Of a stretch of 64,000 nt of DNA, positions 48,070-56,633 are shown piece after piece. The stretch covers positions 372,001 to 436,000 of the forward strand of contig NZ_VHIB01000008.1 of assembly GCF_008087345.1 (NCBI RefSeq), in the 5' to 3' direction. The DNA comes from Nocardioides caldifontis (GTDB taxonomy: Bacteria > Actinomycetota > Actinomycetes > Propionibacteriales > Nocardioidaceae). The position numbers and the translations under genes are program-made. The notes beneath the pieces are model-generated. The model searched no databases. It was not told where the DNA came from and was given only the letters and a program-made list of their open reading frames with translations. Within the stretch, counting starts at the first letter, position 1; every line of letters begins with the position of its first letter.

Positions 48070-48603
48070 TCAGAACGCGTCGAACGGTGCGGCGTAGCGG
48101 AACGGGCCGGACGTCCCCGACCAGGCGGTGAGCGGCCGGACCTGGAAGTAGTCGCCCCACGCCGGGTCCGGGGCGGTGATCTGCAACGACGCCGCCGGGA
48201 CGAAGCCGAAGCGCCGGTAGAAGGCCGGCTCACCCACCAAGCCGACCAGCGACTCCTCCAGCGCGTCGGCGGCACCGAGCACGGCGTGCATCAACGCGGT
48301 GCCGGTCCCCGCGCCCTGCCGCCGCGGCGTGACGCTCACCGGCCCCAGCCCCAGTGCGGGCTCGTCCCCGACCCACGCGCGAGTGGCGACGACGTGGCCG
48401 ACCACCACGTCCTCCTCGACCGCGACGAGCGACAGCGCGGGGATCCATCCCTCGTCGTCGCGCAACCAGGACACGAGCGTCGCCTCCCCCGGCACCCCGT
48501 CCTCCTCGACGGGCGGGGCGCTGTGCGGCGCGTCGCGGAACGCCTCGGCCGTGACGGCGCGGATCGCAGCGACGTCCGCGGGGAGCTCGCGCCGGATGAT
48601 CAC
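48070..48603 (-). CDS. GNAT family N-acetyltransferase
   Basis: A 177-residue acetyltransferase of the YhbS-like GNAT group. The core has VVGHVVATRAWVG, the acetyl-CoA loop GPVSVTPRRQGAGTGTALM (about 85-103) and FYRRFGFVPAA near the end. GTG 48603 starts at VIIRRELPADVAAIRAVT, the normal family N-terminus; an upstream start would add 12 residues. Substrate cannot be inferred. It lies between the kinase and ilvE on the same strand. Confidence 0.88.
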   Translation of the reverse strand: MIIRRELPADVAAIRAVTAEAFRDAPHSAPPVEEDGVPGEATLVSWLRDDEGWIPALSLVAVEEDVVVGHVVATRAWVGDEPALGLGPVSVTPRRQGAGTGTALMHAVLGAADALEESLVGLVGEPAFYRRFGFVPAASLQITAPDPAWGDYFQVRPLTAWSGTSGPFRYAAPFDAF

Positions 48604-48652
48604 GGAGCAACCGTCGAGCCCGGGGCTCGTGCGCGTCAACCGCGCCGGGGCG

Positions 48653-49747
48653 TCAGAGGACGCGGTGCAGCCAGCCGAAGGTGTCCTCGGCGCGGCCGTA
48701 CTGGATGTCCACCAGCCCCTGGCGGATCCGCTGGGTCACCGGGCCGGCGTCGCCGTCGACGGAGCAGTCGACCTCGCCGTCGCTCCAGACCAGCCGGCCG
48801 ATCGGGGTGATGACCGCCGCCGTGCCGCAGGCGAAGACCTCGGTGATCCGTCCGGACGTCACGCCGTCGCGCCACTCGTCGATGGAGAACCGCCGCTCCT
48901 CGACCTTGTGGCCGAGCACCCCGGCGAGCTCGATGATCGAGCCGCGGGTGACGCCCTCGAGGATCGTGCCGGTGAGCTCGGGGGTGACGATCGTGCCGTC
49001 GTCGTGCACGAAGTAGAGGTTCATGCCGCCGAGCTCCTCGACGTACTTCCGCTCGAGGGCGTCGAGGAAGACCACCTGGTCGTAGCCGTGGTCGATCGCC
49101 TCCTGCTGCGGCGCGAGCGACGCGGCGTAGTTGCCGCCGGTCTTCGCCGCACCCATCCCGCCGGTCGCGGCACGGGTGTAGTGCTCGCTCACCAGGATCG
49201 AGACGGGCTTGATGCCGCGCGCGAAGTACGCCCCGGCCGGCGACGCGATCACCATGTAGGTCACGTGCTTCGACGGCCGCACCCCGAGGAACTTCTCCGA
49301 GGCGAACATGAACGGCCGCAGGTAGAGGCTCATCTCGCCCTCGGCGCCGGGCACCCACCGCTCGTCGACCTTCACCAGCTCGTCGACGGTGGCGACGAAG
49401 TCCTCGACCGGCAGCTGCGGCAGCGCCAGCCGGCGAGCGGAGCGCGCGAGCCGCTCGCCGTTCATCTCCGGCCGGAAGGTCCACACCGAGCCGTCGGCGT
49501 GCCGGTAGGCCTTGAGCCCCTCGAAGATCTCCTGCGCGTAGTGCAGCACCGCGGTCGCCGGGTCGAGCGACAGCGGGCCGTACGCCGTGATCCGGGCGTC
49601 GTGCCACCCACGCTCGGGGGTCCACTCCGCGGTGAGCATGTGGTCGGTGAAGTGGGTGCCGAAGCCCGGGGCCGCCAGGATCTCGGCGAGCCGGTCGTCA
49701 CTGACGAGGTCGTTGCTGCGGTGCACCGCGATGTCGAGCGCGCTCAT
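48653..49747 (-). CDS. ilvE: Branched-chain amino-acid aminotransferase
   Basis: IlvE (364 aa), PLP fold-type IV, performing the last step of valine, leucine and isoleucine synthesis. Seen are HYAQEIFEGLKAYRHADG (about 68-85), the PLP Lys in AAKTGGNYAASL (about 197-208), EELGGMNLYFV (about 234-244) and the phosphate-binding GTILEGVTRGSIIELA. ATG 49747 begins with the typical actinobacterial N-terminal extension seen in IlvE of Mycobacterium. It lies 65 bases downstream of leuB and is probably in the same operon. Confidence 0.95.
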   Translation of the reverse strand: MSALDIAVHRSNDLVSDDRLAEILAAPGFGTHFTDHMLTAEWTPERGWHDARITAYGPLSLDPATAVLHYAQEIFEGLKAYRHADGSVWTFRPEMNGERLARSARRLALPQLPVEDFVATVDELVKVDERWVPGAEGEMSLYLRPFMFASEKFLGVRPSKHVTYMVIASPAGAYFARGIKPVSILVSEHYTRAATGGMGAAKTGGNYAASLAPQQEAIDHGYDQVVFLDALERKYVEELGGMNLYFVHDDGTIVTPELTGTILEGVTRGSIIELAGVLGHKVEERRFSIDEWRDGVTSGRITEVFACGTAAVITPIGRLVWSDGEVDCSVDGDAGPVTQRIRQGLVDIQYGRAEDTFGWLHRVL

Positions 49748-49812
49748 GGCTGCACGGTACTTCTTTCGTCGGTCGTCGGGAGGGGCGGACGGCGGCTCCC
49801 GGTGAGGAGCCG

Positions 49813-50880
49813 TCAGCCGGCTACTCGCGCCGCGATCGCGTCGCCGACCTCCGAGGTACGCCGGGGCTCGGGCCCGCGCTCGGCGAGGTCGGCGACGACC
49901 GCCTCCTCCACGCGCCGGGCCGCGTCCTCGAGCCCGAGGTGGTCGAGCATCAGCGCGGCCGAGAGGATCGCCGCGGTCGGGTCGGCCTTCTGCTGCCCGG
50001 CGATGTCCGGCGCGGAGCCGTGCACCGGCTCGAACATGCTCGGCGTGGTGCGGTCGGGGTTGACGTTGCCGCTGGCCGCGAGGCCGATGCCTCCGGTGAC
50101 GGCGGCGGCGAGGTCGGTGATGATGTCGCCGAACAGGTTGTCGGTGACGATCACGTCGAACCGCGCCGGGTCGGTCGCCAGGAAGATCATCGTCGCGTCC
50201 ACGTGCAGGTAGTCGACGGTGACGTCGGGGAACTCCTTCGCCACCTCGCCCACGACCCGGGTCCACACCGCGCCCGCGTGCACGAGCACGTTGGTCTTGT
50301 GGACCAGCGTGAGCTTCTTGCGCGGTCGGCGCCGGGCGCGGGCGAACGCGTCGCGCACGACCCGCTCGACCCCGAAGGCGGTGTTGAGGCTGACCTCGGT
50401 GGCCACCTCGTGGGGCGTGCCGGCGCGCACGGTGCCGCCGTTGCCGGTGTAGGGGCCCTCGGTGCCCTCACGGACGACGACGAAGTCCACCTCGCCCGGG
50501 TCGGCGAGCGGCGAGGGCACGCCCGGGTAGATCCGGGAGGGCCGGAGGTTGACGTAGTGGTCGAGGTCGAAGCGGAGCCGCAGCAGGAGCCCGCGCTCGA
50601 GCAGCCCCGGCGGGAGGTTCGGGTCGCCCGGCTTCCCGCCCACCGCGCCGAGCAGGATCGCGTCGTGCTGCCGGATCTCGGCGAGCACGGAGTCAGGGAG
50701 CACCTCGCCGGTCGCGAGGTAGCGCTCGGCACCCAGGTCGTAACGGTTGGTCTCGACCTTCACCGTGGACGGGGTCACGGCCGAGAGCACCTTGAGGGCC
50801 TCGGTGGTGACCTCCTGGCCGATGCCGTCGCCGGGGACGACGGCGAGCCGGAGGGACTGGGGCTGCGGGGACGCGGTCAT
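49813..50880 (-). CDS. leuB: 3-isopropylmalate dehydrogenase
   Basis: LeuB (355 aa), oxidising and decarboxylating 3-isopropylmalate; it can also act on methylmalate from the citramalate route. The N-terminal [12 protein letters not shown] (about 14-25), [29 protein letters not shown] (about 136-149), [19 protein letters not shown] (about 246-264) and [16 protein letters not shown] are all present. ATG 50880 is 11 bases after the stop of the 54-residue small gene. The upstream region contains a candidate leader peptide. Confidence 0.96.
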   Translation of the reverse strand: MTASPQPQSLRLAVVPGDGIGQEVTTEALKVLSAVTPSTVKVETNRYDLGAERYLATGEVLPDSVLAEIRQHDAILLGAVGGKPGDPNLPPGLLERGLLLRLRFDLDHYVNLRPSRIYPGVPSPLADPGEVDFVVVREGTEGPYTGNGGTVRAGTPHEVATEVSLNTAFGVERVVRDAFARARRRPRKKLTLVHKTNVLVHAGAVWTRVVGEVAKEFPDVTVDYLHVDATMIFLATDPARFDVIVTDNLFGDIITDLAAAVTGGIGLAASGNVNPDRTTPSMFEPVHGSAPDIAGQQKADPTAAILSAALMLDHLGLEDAARRVEEAVVADLAERGPEPRRTSEVGDAIAARVAG

Positions 50881-50891
50881 GGGGCCGGAGC

Positions 50892-51056
50892 CTAGTTGTC
50901 GTCCGGCCGCTCTCCGTCGGCGTCTCGCTGCTCGGGTGCCCCGGCCATCGCCATCGCGGGCGGGGTCGGCTGCCAGTAGCGGGGGCGCCGCACGGCGCGC
51001 GGCTCGTCGTCCTCACGGTGCCGGGCGGGGCCCCACTCGGGGTAGAAGTCGTACAT
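50892..51056 (-). CDS. Small hypothetical protein upstream of leuB
   Basis: A 54-residue hydrophilic protein beginning [13 protein letters not shown], with a purine-rich GAGGACCAGGACG stretch before ATG 51056. It is rich in Arg, Asp and Pro, with no membrane segment and no motif that I recognise. It is placed 11 bases before leuB and downstream of the candidate leader peptide, so any attenuation there would control it too. The frame continues 29 codons upstream; that extension looks non-coding. Confidence 0.55.
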   Translation of the reverse strand: MYDFYPEWGPARHREDDEPRAVRRPRYWQPTPPAMAMAGAPEQRDADGERPDDN

Positions 51057-51170
51057 CGTCCTGGTCCTCGTTCGCTGTCGTTCCGTGGACCGTGGCGGAA
51101 GCGGACCGAGCGGTCCTCGAGTGGTTGCTTCTTCGTTCGCCACGGGGTCGCAGGGCCGACAACGCGTACA

Positions 51171-51211
51171 CCGCGGCGAGGTGGCCCTACGAGAGGTGGG
51201 CCTCGCCGCGG
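51171..51211 (-). promoter_or_regulatory. 11-base inverted repeat at the end of the candidate leuB leader
   Basis: CCGCGGCGAGG (51171-51181) and CCTCGCCGCGG (51201-51211) are perfect complements with a 19-base loop. One arm lies inside the leader-peptide codons and the other after its stop, the geometry expected if ribosome position controls folding. Confidence 0.5.
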
Positions 51212-51243
51212 CGGCGGATGGCTACGAGGAAGAAGCACGACAT
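51187..51243 (-). CDS. Candidate leader peptide of the leuB-ilvE operon
   Basis: A predicted 18-residue peptide, MSCFFLVAIRRRGEAHLS, encoded 300 bases upstream of leuB. The consecutive codons CTC GTA GCC ATC read Leu-Val-Ala-Ile, and GTA is the same codon used for both valines of the ilvB leader in this window. A -10-like TACAGT at 51254-51259 lies 10 bases before the ATG, so the mRNA would be nearly leaderless. A hairpin overlaps the end of the peptide (51171-51211). No T-run terminator is seen, so the mechanism may differ from classical attenuation. This feature and the hairpin are all that I can see in the 308-base gene-free stretch 51057-51364. Confidence 0.4.
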   Translation of the reverse strand: MSCFFLVAIRRRGEAHLS

Positions 51244-51364
51244 GGTGCGACCAACTGTAGGAGCGCCCTTGCGCGGAGCGCACGACCTTTCGCACCCTTT
51301 CTCACATGATGGACGCGCCACTCGCCATCCGGACCCAGAGCCGCCCGTGGGCGAGGATCGGGTC

Positions 51365-51931
51365 ATGAGCGCGCCACCCGAGGTACCCGACGTCGTCCGC
51401 CGGGCCTTCGACGTCTCGCGGCGACGCGGGTTCGTGTCCTTCTGCCGCAACGAGACCGGCCGGCTGCTCGCCACCCTGGCGGCCTCGCGCGGCGGCACGC
51501 TCGCCGAGTTCGGCACCGGCACCGGCGTCGGCACGGCGTGGCTGCGCAGCGGCATCCGCGACTGCTCCCGCATCGTCAGCGCGGAGCTCGACTCCAAGCT
51601 CGCCGGGGCCGCGGCGGAGATCTTCGTCGACGACGACCAGGTCGAGGTGGTCGCCGCGGACTGGTCGACGCTGCGCGACCGCGGCCCGTTCGCGCTGCTC
51701 TTCCTCGACGCCCGCGAGCCGAAGGACAGCGGCCCCGACGCGGTCGTCGACCTGGTCGAGCCCGGCGGCCTCGTCGTGCTCGACGACTTCACGCCCTGCG
51801 AGTCGTGGCCCCCGGTGTACGGCGGCCGCGTGGACACCCTGCGCGAGGAGTGGCTGACCGACGAACGGTTCACCACCGTCGAGGTGATGGTCGCCTCCGA
51901 CACCGCCGTGCTCATCGCGAGCAAGCGCTGA
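51365..51931 (+). CDS. SAM-dependent O-methyltransferase-like protein
   Basis: A 188-residue class I methyltransferase fold. The SAM motif TLAEFGTGTGVGTAWL is at about 44-59, SAELDSKL after strand 2, and the acidic motif LLFLDAREPKDSGPDAV near 110-126; VEPGGLVVLDDFTP resembles the O-methyltransferase (caffeoyl-CoA-like) family. ATG 51365 follows GAGGATCGGG. Substrate unknown. It converges with the YczE-like gene, whose stop is 11 bases away. Confidence 0.85.
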   Translation: MSAPPEVPDVVRRAFDVSRRRGFVSFCRNETGRLLATLAASRGGTLAEFGTGTGVGTAWLRSGIRDCSRIVSAELDSKLAGAAAEIFVDDDQVEVVAADWSTLRDRGPFALLFLDAREPKDSGPDAVVDLVEPGGLVVLDDFTPCESWPPVYGGRVDTLREEWLTDERFTTVEVMVASDTAVLIASKR

Positions 51932-51941
51932 GGCCGGACGT

Positions 51942-52655
51942 TCACCACGAGGGGCGGAAGGCGCCGTGCCCCACCGGGCGGTGGACCAGGAACCACGCGT
52001 CGTACACGTCCTGGGCCGGCGGCCGCGGCTCGAGCCGCACGACCGCCCGGGGCAGGAACAGCTGCACCAGGGGGCCGATCGAGACCGCGTAGAGCACCGT
52101 GCCGACCCCCACGGTCCCGCCGAGCAGGAAGCCGGTGACGAGGACCACGACCTCGAGCGTCGTGCGGACCAGCCGCACGCTGCGACCGGTGCGGCGCACC
52201 AGCCCGGTCATCAGCCCGTCGCGCGGGCCGGGGCCGAGCTGTGCGCCGATGTAGAGCGCGCCGGCCAGTCCGTTGAGGACGATGCCGCCCACCAGGAGCG
52301 CGGCGCGGCCGGCCGTCGAGCCGGGCGTCTGCAGCACCGCGAGCGTCAGGTCGGTGGCCACACCGATGACGAGCGCGTTCGCGATCGTGCCGAGCCCGGG
52401 CCGCTGACGGAGCGGGATCCAGAGCAGCAGCACGGCCAGCCCGACGACGATGACGATCGCGCCGAAGGAGAGCGGCAGCCAGTGGGCCAGCCCCTCGTGG
52501 AGCACGTCCCACGGGTCGAGCCCGAGGTGCGAGCGGAGCATCATCGCCATGCTGGCGCCGTAGAGCACCAGCCCCAGCATCAGCTGGGCGAGGCGGCGCG
52601 GCAGCCGGGGGGCGCGCAGCTGCTCGAGGGCGGAGAGGTTGGCCAGCTCGTTCAT
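51942..52655 (-). CDS. YczE/YitT-type membrane protein
   Basis: A 237-residue integral membrane protein of the YczE group with about five helices, including LMLGLVLYGASMAMML, FGAIVIVVGLAVLLLWIPL and LVVLVTGFLLGGTVGVGTVLY. The conserved GLDPWDVLHEGLAHWL (about 45-60) and GPGPRDGLMTGLVRR (about 142-156) blocks are hallmarks. The ATG at 52655 is used; an ATG 7 codons earlier is possible. It is divergent from a MocR regulator, as yczE is paired with a MocR-type gene in Bacillus; transport substrate unknown. Confidence 0.87.
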   Translation of the reverse strand: MNELANLSALEQLRAPRLPRRLAQLMLGLVLYGASMAMMLRSHLGLDPWDVLHEGLAHWLPLSFGAIVIVVGLAVLLLWIPLRQRPGLGTIANALVIGVATDLTLAVLQTPGSTAGRAALLVGGIVLNGLAGALYIGAQLGPGPRDGLMTGLVRRTGRSVRLVRTTLEVVVLVTGFLLGGTVGVGTVLYAVSIGPLVQLFLPRAVVRLEPRPPAQDVYDAWFLVHRPVGHGAFRPSW

Positions 52656-52658
52656 GCA

Positions 52659-52715
52659 GGCCACTCTGGCCATCAAGTGGCCTGGTGCGAAATAGCCAAT
52701 CGTGGAACAGTGGCC
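52659..52715. promoter_or_regulatory. Repeated AGTGGCC motifs between yczE-like and MocR genes
   Basis: GGCCACT at 52659-52665 is inverted to AGTGGCC at 52676-52682, and the same AGTGGCC recurs directly at 52709-52715, three base pairs before the MocR start. Direct repeats with an inverted third copy are typical of MocR operators; autoregulation plus control of the membrane gene is inferred. Confidence 0.6.
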
Positions 52716-52717
52716 TC

Positions 52718-54145
52718 ATGGACAGACGGATCACCGCCGAGCGCACCGCCATGCTGATCGGCGGGGCCGTCGACCGCGCGCCGGCGTACCTCGGGATCGC
52801 GGAGGCGCTGCGGATCCTCATCGCCGACGGCCGCATCCCTCCCGAGACGCGGCTGCCGAGCGAGCGGGAGCTGACCACGAAGCTCGGCGTCAGCCGCACC
52901 ACGGTCACGAGGGCCTACTCGCTGCTCCGCGAGAGCGGCCACCTGGTCTCCCGCCAGGGCTCCGGGAGCGTCACCCAGCTGCCGTCGTCGGCGCACGTCG
53001 GCGACCTGCTGCTCAACCCCGAGGCGCCACCCGGCCGCATCGACCTCACCTGCGCCTCCCCCACCGCACCGCCGGGGATCATGCAGGCCTACGAGGCTGC
53101 GCTCGCCGAGCTTCCCGCGCACCTCCCGCTCACCGGCTACTACCCGTCGGGGCTGCCGTTGCTGCGGCAGGCGATCGCCCGGCGGTACGCCGAGCGGGGG
53201 CTGCCCACCGAGCCCGAGCAGGTGCTGGTGACGTCCGGGGCGCTCGCCGCGATGGCCGTGGTGGTGCGGGCCTTCGTGGACCGCGGCGACCGTGTGCTCA
53301 CGGAGAGCCCGTCCTACCCCAACGTGCTCGCTGCACTCCGCGACGCCGGCGCACGGCTCTTCGGGGCCGACGTCGAGCAGCGGGGTTGGGCCACCTCGAG
53401 CGTCCTCGACGCGGTGCGCCAGGTGCGGCCGGCGGCGGCGTACCTGATGCCGGACTTCCACAACCCGACCGGCCAGCTCATGGACGACGACGAACGGGCC
53501 GCGCTCGCGACCGCGCTGCGCCGGGCACGCACCCTCACGGTCGTCGACGAGACGATGGTCGAGATCGCCATCGACGAGGTCGTGACGCCGCTGCCGTTCG
53601 CAGCGCACCTCCCCGACGCGATCAGCATCGGCTCGGCCAGCAAGGCGTTCTGGGGCGGGCTGCGCATCGGCTGGGTCCGCGCCCCCGAGCGCCGGATGGC
53701 CGCGCTCGTCTCGGCGCGGCTCACCCTGGACCTCGGGGCACCGGTGCTCGAGCAGCTCGTGCTCTTGAACCTGATGCAGCGGCGCGAGGAGGTGCTGGAG
53801 CTCAAGCGGCGCCGGCTGCGGGAGTCGCGCGCGGCGCTGGTGGCCGCCCTGGCGGCGAAGCTGCCGGACTGGCGGTTCCAGGTGCCGGCGGGTGGGCTCA
53901 GCCTCTGGTGCGAGCTGCCGCGCCCGGTCTCCTCGGCGCTCACGCAGGCCGCGGCGGACCATGGCGTGCAGCTCGCCGCCGGGCCGCTGTTCGCGCCGGA
54001 GGGCGGGCTGGAGCGGCGCGTGCGGCTGCCCTACAGCCAGTCCCCGACCGCGCTCGCCGACGCCGTCGACCGGCTCGCGAGGGCGTGGGAGGAGGGGCTC
54101 CCCCGGCGCACGACCAGACGGCGTGTGCCGGCGCTCGTCACCTGA
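52718..54145 (+). CDS. MocR-family PLP-dependent transcriptional regulator
   Basis: A 475-residue fusion of a GntR winged helix (about 20-88, with RLPSERELTTKLGVSRTTVT at 46-65) and a fold-type I aminotransferase domain. PLP residues are visible: TSGALAAM (172-179), PDFHNPTGQ (245-253), VVDETMVE and the Schiff-base Lys309 in GSASKAFWGGLRIGW. ATG 52718 fits the operator position just upstream. It should regulate the divergent YczE-like gene, in response to a PLP-linked amino compound. Confidence 0.92.
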   Translation: MDRRITAERTAMLIGGAVDRAPAYLGIAEALRILIADGRIPPETRLPSERELTTKLGVSRTTVTRAYSLLRESGHLVSRQGSGSVTQLPSSAHVGDLLLNPEAPPGRIDLTCASPTAPPGIMQAYEAALAELPAHLPLTGYYPSGLPLLRQAIARRYAERGLPTEPEQVLVTSGALAAMAVVVRAFVDRGDRVLTESPSYPNVLAALRDAGARLFGADVEQRGWATSSVLDAVRQVRPAAAYLMPDFHNPTGQLMDDDERAALATALRRARTLTVVDETMVEIAIDEVVTPLPFAAHLPDAISIGSASKAFWGGLRIGWVRAPERRMAALVSARLTLDLGAPVLEQLVLLNLMQRREEVLELKRRRLRESRAALVAALAAKLPDWRFQVPAGGLSLWCELPRPVSSALTQAAADHGVQLAAGPLFAPEGGLERRVRLPYSQSPTALADAVDRLARAWEEGLPRRTTRRRVPALVT

Positions 54146-54163
54146 GCGGCCCGGTCACCCGCA

Positions 54164-55753
54164 TCATTCCGACAGGTCGACCGCCCGCACCGACACCGCG
54201 TCGATCGCGCGCCGGATCTCCTCGAGGGTCTCGTGCGGGATCGCGTCGTCGACCGACAGCGCGACGAGGGCGTGGCCGCCCTGGTGGTCGCGGCAGACCT
54301 GCATCCCCGCGATGTTGACATGGGCCCGGCCGAGCAGCTGCCCGACCGTGCCGACCATGCCGGGGCGGTCCTCGTAGCGGAGGAACGCCAGGTGCTCGGT
54401 CGGCTCGACGTCGACCGGGTAGCCGTCGACCTCGACGAGCCGCTCGCGCTGCGCGATGCCGATCAGCGTGCCGCTGCAGGAGACCTGGCTGCCGTCGGCG
54501 AGGGTGCCCCGGATCGTGATCAGGTTGCGGTGGTCGGGGCTCTCGGGCTCGGTCACCAGCCGGACGGCGACCCCTCGCTCGGCGGCGAGGAGCGGGGCGT
54601 TCACGTAGGAGACCGACTCCTCGACGATGTCGGCGAAGATCCCCTTCAGCGCGGCGAGCTCGAGCACCTTGACGTCGTACTGCGTGATCTCGCCGCGGAC
54701 CTCGACGTCGACCTGCTGCGCGACCTCGCCGGCGAGCGCGGTGAAGATGCGCCCCAGCTTCTCGGTGAGCGGGATGCCGGGGCGGACGTCCTCGGCGATC
54801 ACGCCGCCCTGCACGTTGACCGCGTCGGGGACGAGCTCGCCGCTGAGGGCGAGGCGGACCGAGCGCGCGACCGCGATGCCCGCCTTCTCCTGCGCCTCGT
54901 CGGTGGAGGCGCCGAGGTGCGGCGTCGCGACGACGTTGTCCAGCTCGAAGAGCGGGCTGTCGGTGCACGGCTCCTTGGCGTAGACGTCGACACCGGCCGC
55001 GGCGACGCGGCCCTCCCGGAGCGCGTTGTAGAGGGCCTGCTCGTCGACGATCCCGCCCCGGGCGGCGTTGACGAGCACCAGCGACGGCTTCACCTTGTCC
55101 AGCTCGTCCTTGCCGATCAGCCCCACGGTCTCGGGGGTCTTCGGCAGGTGCACGGAGATGAAGTCGGACTCGACGAGCAGCTCGTCGAGGCTGACCAGCC
55201 GCACCCCCATCTGCGCCGCGCGCCCCGCCTGCACGTAGGGGTCGTAGGCGATGACCTTCATGCCGAAGGCGCTCAGCCGCTGGGCGACGAGGACGCCGAT
55301 GCGGCCGAGGCCGACGATGCCGACGGTCTTCTCGTAGAGCTCGATGCCGGTGTACTTGCTCCGCTTCCACTCCCCGTTGCGGAGGGCGGCGCTGGCGGGC
55401 GCGATGTGGCGCGCGGCGGCGAGCATCAGCCCGACGGCGAGCTCGGCGGCGGAGACGATGTTGGAGGTCGGCGCGTTGACCACCATCACGCCGTTCTGCG
55501 TGGCGGTCTTGACGTCGACGTTGTCGAGGCCGACGCCCGCGCGGGCGACCACCTTGAGCCGCGGGGCGGCAGCGAGCGCCTCGGCGTCGACCTTGGTCGC
55601 GGAGCGGACCAGCACCGCGTCGACGTCGCCCAGGGCCGGAAGGAGCTCGGCGCGGTCGGCGCCGTTGGCGTGCCGGACCTCGAAGTCGGGGCCGAGCGCG
55701 TCGATGGTGGCGGGGCTCAGCTCTTCGGCGATGAGTACGACGGGCTTGCTCAC
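54164..55753 (-). CDS. serA: D-3-phosphoglycerate dehydrogenase
   Basis: SerA (529 aa), first step of serine synthesis. The long actinobacterial form has NAD-binding VGIVGLGRIGVLVAQRL (about 141-157), the catalytic NAARGGIVDEQAL (about 228-240) and HLGASTDEAQEKAG (about 278-291), then an intervening ASB domain (about 310-450) and a C-terminal ACT domain (GMVGTVGQLLGRAHVNIAGM) for serine feedback. GTG 55753 is the start. A TACAGT-like -10 lies about 100 bases upstream in the 136-base gap. It is convergent with the MocR gene. Confidence 0.96.
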   Translation of the reverse strand: MSKPVVLIAEELSPATIDALGPDFEVRHANGADRAELLPALGDVDAVLVRSATKVDAEALAAAPRLKVVARAGVGLDNVDVKTATQNGVMVVNAPTSNIVSAAELAVGLMLAAARHIAPASAALRNGEWKRSKYTGIELYEKTVGIVGLGRIGVLVAQRLSAFGMKVIAYDPYVQAGRAAQMGVRLVSLDELLVESDFISVHLPKTPETVGLIGKDELDKVKPSLVLVNAARGGIVDEQALYNALREGRVAAAGVDVYAKEPCTDSPLFELDNVVATPHLGASTDEAQEKAGIAVARSVRLALSGELVPDAVNVQGGVIAEDVRPGIPLTEKLGRIFTALAGEVAQQVDVEVRGEITQYDVKVLELAALKGIFADIVEESVSYVNAPLLAAERGVAVRLVTEPESPDHRNLITIRGTLADGSQVSCSGTLIGIAQRERLVEVDGYPVDVEPTEHLAFLRYEDRPGMVGTVGQLLGRAHVNIAGMQVCRDHQGGHALVALSVDDAIPHETLEEIRRAIDAVSVRAVDLSE

Positions 55754-55889
55754 TCTGGTTCCTCAGGTGGTGTCGGTCGGCCGTGACGGTCGGCCAGGCA
55801 GGGGTCCGCGGGTGCGCGGACGACCGTGCACGACGTTGTGCCCGACGCCAGACTGTACCCCTGGCACCGCCGCCGGACCTGCTGCCGTC

Positions 55890-56594
55890 TCAGACCGCGC
55901 AGCCGTCGGGGCCGCAGACGGTGCCGTCCGCGAGCATCTGCAGCCCGGGGTGGCTGTCGTCCCAGGCACGCTGCAGCAGCTCGGAGAAGACCCCGGTCGG
56001 CTGGGCGCCGGAGACGCCGTAGCGCCGGTCGACCACGAAGAACGGCACCCCGGTCGCGCCGTACGCGCGGGCCTGGTCGATGTCCGCGCGCACCGCGCCG
56101 ACGTGCTCGTCGCCGGCGAGGACGGCGTCGACGCGGACGGCATCGAGCCCGGCACCGACCGCGACCTCACGGAGCACCTCGTGGTCCCCCATCGAGCGGC
56201 CGCGGAGGAAGTACGCCGCCAGCAGCCGCTCCTTCAGCTCGCGCTGGAGCGCCGGACCTCCTTGCGCCAGTGCCTCGTGCAGCAGCCGGTGGGCGTCGAC
56301 GGTCTTGGTGTGGGTGGCGTGCTCGTAGTCGAACTCCAGCCCGACCTCGGCGGCGATCACGGCGACGCGGTCCATCATCGGGCGGACGGCGTCCACCCCG
56401 CCGCCGTACTTGCGCCCGAGCGCCTCGGCGACCGACTCGGTGCCGACCTGCGGCGCGGTCGGGTCGAGCTCGAAGGAGCGGAAGACGACGTCGACCTCGT
56501 CGGCGTGCTCGAAGGAGGTCAACGCCTCCTCGAGGCGGCGCTTCCCGATGTAGCACCACGGACAGACGACGTCGGACCAGATCTCGATGAGCAT
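55890..56594 (-). CDS. DsbA-family oxidoreductase (FrnE-like)
   Basis: A 234-residue cytoplasmic thioredoxin-fold protein, FrnE group: MLIEIWSDVVCPWCYIGKRR start with the active site CPWC at 11-14, a helical insert, and the cis-Pro loop GATGVPFFVVDRRYGVSGAQ near 180-199. No signal peptide. A final CGPDGC adds a second Cys pair at the C-terminus. Relatives work as disulfide isomerases or polyketide-associated proteins; role here unknown. ATG 56594. Confidence 0.92.
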   Translation of the reverse strand: MLIEIWSDVVCPWCYIGKRRLEEALTSFEHADEVDVVFRSFELDPTAPQVGTESVAEALGRKYGGGVDAVRPMMDRVAVIAAEVGLEFDYEHATHTKTVDAHRLLHEALAQGGPALQRELKERLLAAYFLRGRSMGDHEVLREVAVGAGLDAVRVDAVLAGDEHVGAVRADIDQARAYGATGVPFFVVDRRYGVSGAQPTGVFSELLQRAWDDSHPGLQMLADGTVCGPDGCAV

Positions 56595-56633
56595 GTCCGC
56601 TTCAACCGTTCACGCGGTGCGGATGTTCCCTGC

